18,203 bases of DNA from positions 1 through 18,203 of the forward strand of contig NW_025062388.1 in NCBI RefSeq assembly GCF_000002995.4, in the 5' to 3' direction. Every line of letters starts with the position of its first letter. Positions within the stretch are counted from its first letter, which is position 1. Positions 14,009-18,203 of this stretch are shown piece after piece. Origin of the DNA: Brugia malayi. Taxonomy: Eukaryota > Nematoda > Chromadorea > Rhabditida > Onchocercidae. Position numbers and translations under genes: made by a program. The notes beneath the pieces were generated by a model. The model was not told the origin of the DNA. It was given only the letters and a program-made list of their open reading frames with translations, and made no database searches.

Positions 14009-16243
14009 TTTGTTCCCATCTTATGTTTAGGCTGTAAATCTTTCATATATTGTTGACACGGTATCAGCTCCTCATTTAGTTGACACCATTGTTATGTAAA
14101 TTATGTTGGAATCTACGAGGTTAACAACTTTGTTTTAAGGGCTTATCAGCTAGTGATTAGATTTGCTTCTAAACCAGGTGGTCAACAGCTCTTTTCAAAC
14201 CTATTATTTTTTCGGCAGTTCAACTTATTGTAGATCATATACTTTGTTTGCATATATTGCTTGCTATATAAGGAGAGGTCATTGAGTGGAGCAAAGGATT
14301 TCATCGGAAATCAGGAGAATTCAACCGAAGAGACAATTCGATCCCACAAAAAGGGACTTCCACTACTTTGCTTCAATTTTTCTCAACCAATAATTTATGC
14401 AATACTGCTTCTGTTGATAAAGGAATATTATATTCCTATTACCCCATATATAACCTCTCTCAAATATAAATTTTTTAAATCTTCTACGCAAGCATTATAA
14501 GTTTTGGCTTCTTCATGGCGACAAATTTCATGAAGGCAGCACTGTTGATGTTGAGTCGTGATAAGTTACGTGGACAGTTAGAGTAGAGCCCATGAGTTTT
14601 TTTTTTTTTTTCTATTCGATCAGAAAATGTCTATGCTGCGATTAGTCACCAGGTGGAAAGTGGAGGTATGCTTTGATTAGGTCACCTTTTCTAGATCTCT
14701 CTCGCGTTTCAATGAGAAATCCGTTCTCAATATCATTTGCAACAAAGAATGTGTTGAATTGCTCTACATTGATTATGTGTTGAAAATGCTCTTAATTTTA
14801 ATGGAAAATTTTTTCTAATTAAGGAAAAAATGTACGAACTACATACATTATCAAAATATTAATTATTGGTAAAGTCTTCTCGACTTGATAGCCAAATACA
14901 GATTTGATTGTTGACAGGTAAGTTGTCTACTCTTTATTTCATCCTTTGCTTTGAGAATTGTAAAGGTCTTCCAGTGTGGCATTTACTTTTATAAATAATT
15001 GATGTAGCATTAAAATCTAACTTTAACTGTAAAAAGAGTAAAGGTCATCCATTAGGGTACAACTCTTTATTTACGGTAATCACGCGCTTAAAAGAGGTGG
15101 GAAATTGGTTCGCGATCACTGCTCCCTCGAATCTACTTCCTCAATTTTTCTAGTACTGTTCAATAACTTCGATTAATGATAATTTTTATCTCAACCCAAC
15201 TGAAAATCACTCTTAACCATAGCTAAAAATCCTGCAAAATTTGCCATATTTCACAACTTAATCATTCAGGACAGATTGTTATGGATTAAGACTGTCACCG
15301 AGGAGCTTTCGAACGAGCAAAGCCCTTTACCGCATGCATTTTGAAAAGAAAAGGGAAAATTTTTTCCAGTGTAAATTATATGCTAAAAGTTTAACCATTT
15401 ATTGATTGAACATGTTAAACAGGACAAAGGAATGGCGAAAGCGTTTGCTTTAGCAGAAGAGAAAATTTTTTAAATATTAAATTTAAAAGGAAATAGTTAG
15501 AGATATTGTTGAAAAAGTTTGAATTAATAATAATATATGCATATGTGAAAGTGCAGCATAATGCGTTTGTTGAAATTGCAAATTATTGGTTACAATTTTT
15601 TTTGTTGTTGTTGCAGATTCCAGTTCTATCAATAAATAAAGTTTAGAATTTTTTTAATCCTGAATTGTGAATGGTTTCATTCTTTTTCATCAATCATTAT
15701 GATTATTTTTGATTCTTCAATATTCTAAATGTATCGAAAATATGTGCAATGTCGAAAATAGGAAAAAAGCATGGAAATTCGTTTTTTTTTTACGTCTGCG
15801 ATAGCTCTTTTTACGTTTGATGTCTTCACGTTAAGATTTTAACTCGAATATTGAGAAATTATTTTGTAGGCATCCATATATATAAAGTCGTATGACAAAG
15901 ATATGTGACCAACTGTGAAAAAAAAGTGAAGTAAAATGTGTTATTCAGAACCTTTTTATTAGCTCCACTACAGAATTTGAATTTTAATATTTATCGAGAA
16001 ATATTTTTTTGACATTTCATTAACAACTCCTATAAACTAGCTTCAATAATTATTTTTTCTCTGCTAATTTAATTTTTTTTCATTTTATTCCAATAAGTTA
16101 TGATTAATCTGATGAATGTTTTATTGTGTAATCGCACCACTGAATGCATTAATTTGTATATTTGTTACAGTCAAATTCGGATATTTCGATATTTCATAAT
16201 AATTCAAATATAATAAAATGAATAGTCGAATTGTTCTTTTTTT
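14009..16243. other. AT-rich region with possible retroelement remnant, no convincing gene
   Basis: The left part (about 14053-14470) has LTR-like features: a TGTTGACAC word at 14053, a TATATAAGG box at 14265-14273, and a less AT-rich segment after it. No second LTR, primer-binding site or polymerase motif was found, so this is only a suggestion. A T-run sits near 14599-14613. A slightly GC-richer block at 15265-15370 is open in more than one frame, but I recognise no domain. The rest is low-complexity AT-rich DNA. Confidence 0.25.
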
Positions 16244-18026
16244 TCACATTGCAGCAAGTGATTCAAGATATAAATTACAATTTTCTTTTGGATTTATCGA
16301 AATACGCATATATCCTTTTTCGCCCAATCGGTGCCCCAACTGAAAATTAATTATTATCAATTTATTCATTAGTTTAATTTTTTCATTGATTTAAAAAAAA
16401 AAAAAAAAGATTGTAGTATATTTTAAAAATGAACTATCCAACATATATAACGCAATTAGCTTTCCTTTTTTTCTTTTTGCCGCAAGTCTATATAATACTA
16501 TCAAAATGATGTATAACTTATCAATTTTATAAACAATTTCTTTGATTTAAAGGAAGAAGAAATTAATAACATTATAAATGATTTATTCATTTAAAATAAT
16601 GATGTTAATATAAAATTGCTATCAATTTTTTCATTGTTGTAAACTTTTTCTTGAATTAAAAATTGAGAATGCAAAGTGAACGCATTATCTTGGTAACAAT
16701 TTCAATTTACCATAGGTTTTAAATAAATAGAAATAGAAAGACGACAAAAAAGCAAAATATGTTTTAAGCTTCTAATTTAAATAAAATAAAATAGCACAAT
16801 AAATTGTTCAAAATTCAGTCAAAAAATTTAAATAAGAGAAAATTTTTGCCTGTTTTTATTAAAATATATTATTTGTAAATCCAACCGCTAATACCGTATG
16901 TGAATAAAAACCTTCGTCGCATTGATCACTAAATATTCCTGCAAATTATTCACATCTAATTGATGCCTAAAATTTGTAATTTTAGTTGAAAAGGTATAAA
17001 TTAATTAAATAATAAATAATAGATAAACTTCTTAAATTTTTATTATTCTTTAATTTGCATTAAATTATTACAAATTTAATCATTTTTCTTTACCTTATTA
17101 TTCAACTTTTCGTCTTTTAACAATTTTTGTTCATTTCGTCTCTTCAAATTTTAAATTTAATTAAACAAATTTTCTTACCTTCTTTATAATTTCTGAATTT
17201 AGTTGACAATAAAATTCTTGTAACCACCGTCCTTTGCCAGAAGTGCTTTAAATAATAAAGGTGTAACACGGCTTACTGTAAAGGTGGCAACAGGTTTTCC
17301 AAATCGTGCACTTTTCATTTCACATGACCCATGCTTTTTCCCATATGGATAGCTCTTTTCGCTTACTAATCCATTCTTTTTCATAACATATGCGGAAAAC
17401 TGAAGAATTATGCTTTTAAATTATATTAAAGAAATAGTATATTTGCATAATTTGAATTAGCCTTGTTATTATTAGTATTACTATAATTTTATCATCATTT
17501 ATTATCATTAATAATAATGTTATCATTAAACGTTTTCATTGCTTATGATCATCACCCAACAATTTTGATTAATGAAAATAAAATGCTATCAATTTTATAC
17601 ATATGGAAATAATTTTGCAAAGAAATAATAAAAATTAGCGTTGTGTCACTGTTAAAATTTCATACAGCTTAAATTTAATACTACTCTATGTTTATTGTTA
17701 CTATTACTATTACTAATATTTTATTATCATTATGTCAATGTGTTGCTATTATTAAATTACTAATTATTATTCATATGTATTAATCGTTTTCTGTTTATTC
17801 CTCCAGAAATAACAGAGATAATTCATTTCATTTCGATAGATTTTATATATCTATCTGATTATGTGAGTCTAAAACTGTATTACATTTCCGAATCTTCCAA
17901 ACAACGAACATGGACCACTGCAATCGACTAATTCCTGAACCGAAAGCTTGCGCAATTTCTTGGTTTGTGATTTAGCTAATGCTTCAAAAACACCTACAAA
18001 TGCATCGCAGCAGCTTCACCACATCC
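16244..18026 (-). pseudogene. Papain-family (C1A, cathepsin-like) cysteine protease pseudogene, 5' end outside the window
   Basis: In transcript order: block 18026-17884 begins GCG where CGSCWAF is expected; the next bases only give SCCDAFVGVFEA after a frame change, so the Cys-Trp active-site segment is damaged. It continues ELVDCSGPCSLFGRFGN, with Arg-Phe where the GCNGG motif has Cys. Block 17399-17179 reads [20 protein letters not shown] and FKALLAKDG, then needs a frame change near 17230 to give [13 protein letters not shown]; its length (221 nt) confirms the shift. Block 16938 to about 16870 reads GIFSDQC and YSHTVLAVGF, with the catalytic His, then runs into a stop with no good donor. 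The YWIIKNS segment with the catalytic Asn was not found. The last block, 16339-16244, reads WGTDW, loses one base near 16325, then gives EKGYMRISINPKENC and a TGA. A donor GTAAGT at the right edge of the window, on the minus strand, shows that an upstream exon lies beyond. A working protease would be secreted or lysosomal; this copy cannot be. Confidence 0.88.
17400..17883 (-). other. Intron of the protease remnant, rich in ATT/ATC simple sequence
   Basis: Degenerate ATT and ATC triplets dominate 17455-17530 and 17690-17775. No exon-like block was seen in it. Confidence 0.6.
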
Positions 18027-18203
18027 CTAAAGTAATATTTCATTAATAAACGAATGAGAATTTGAATATTAGCAAAATTATTGTTTATTTAGAACAAATT
18101 CTACACGATCTGAATTATTTGAAAAAAAATAAAAGAGAAGATAAAGAAAAAGCGCGCATTTTTTTGCTTCTCATAAGATAATATATTCCATAATTTACTT
18201 ACA
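18027..18203 (-). other. Intron of the protease remnant reaching the window edge
   Basis: On the minus strand the segment opens with GTAAGT one base inside the edge and closes with TTTAG before 18026, so it reads as one intron between an exon outside the window and the damaged active-site exon. Confidence 0.6.

Noticed and set aside
16425..16440. Minus-strand TGG ATA GTT CAT TTT as a relic of the protease YWIVKNS segment
   Set aside because: Only three residues match and a stop follows. This is too short to distinguish from chance.

Overview
The window is eukaryotic nuclear DNA from a nematode, very probably a filarial worm (family Onchocercidae, Brugia-like). It is AT-rich. Its genes are split by short-to-medium GT-AG introns whose 3' ends often read TTTCAG or TTGCAG. 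The minus-strand gene at 8358-12316 assembles into a complete 548-residue cytosolic asparaginyl-tRNA synthetase that matches, as far as I can recall, the well-known filarial antigen. No bacterial (e.g. Wolbachia) genes were seen.

Left third (1-5825, plus strand): pieces of what is probably one secreted or cell-surface gene whose 5' end lies outside the window. Two exons encode a small cysteine-rich domain. A third exon carries about 17.5 copies of a 48-bp (16-residue) repeat, each with an N-glycosylation sequon. Ten phase-consistent exons (2065-5825) then encode a low-density-lipoprotein-receptor-related module: calcium-binding EGF, YWTD beta-propeller, EGF, and two LDL-receptor class A repeats. 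The gene stops directly after the second LDLa with no membrane segment. Two compensating 1-nt indels inside the repeat decide whether the exon is open.

Middle (5826-12316): the 3' flank of the receptor-like gene; copy A of a ~0.4-kb dispersed repeat (6081-6456); about 1.9 kb of AT-rich DNA with no convincing gene; then the asparaginyl-tRNA synthetase gene in 11 exons on the minus strand.

Right third (12317-18203): a decayed kinase gene (casein-kinase-1/tau-tubulin-kinase-like, plus strand) truncated before its catalytic loop; copy B of the dispersed repeat (13571-14008), so that the two copies bracket the synthetase gene in direct orientation; about 2.2 kb that may hold a retroelement remnant; and a papain-family cysteine protease pseudogene on the minus strand (16244-18026, continuing past the right edge) with a disrupted active-site segment, at least two frameshifts and a missing Asn-bearing segment.

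One intact housekeeping gene therefore sits between a repeat-bearing receptor-like gene and two decayed members of families that are commonly expanded in nematodes. No shared pathway links the genes. The most unusual items are the glycosylation-sequon minisatellite fused to an LRP-like module, and the repeat pair around the synthetase.
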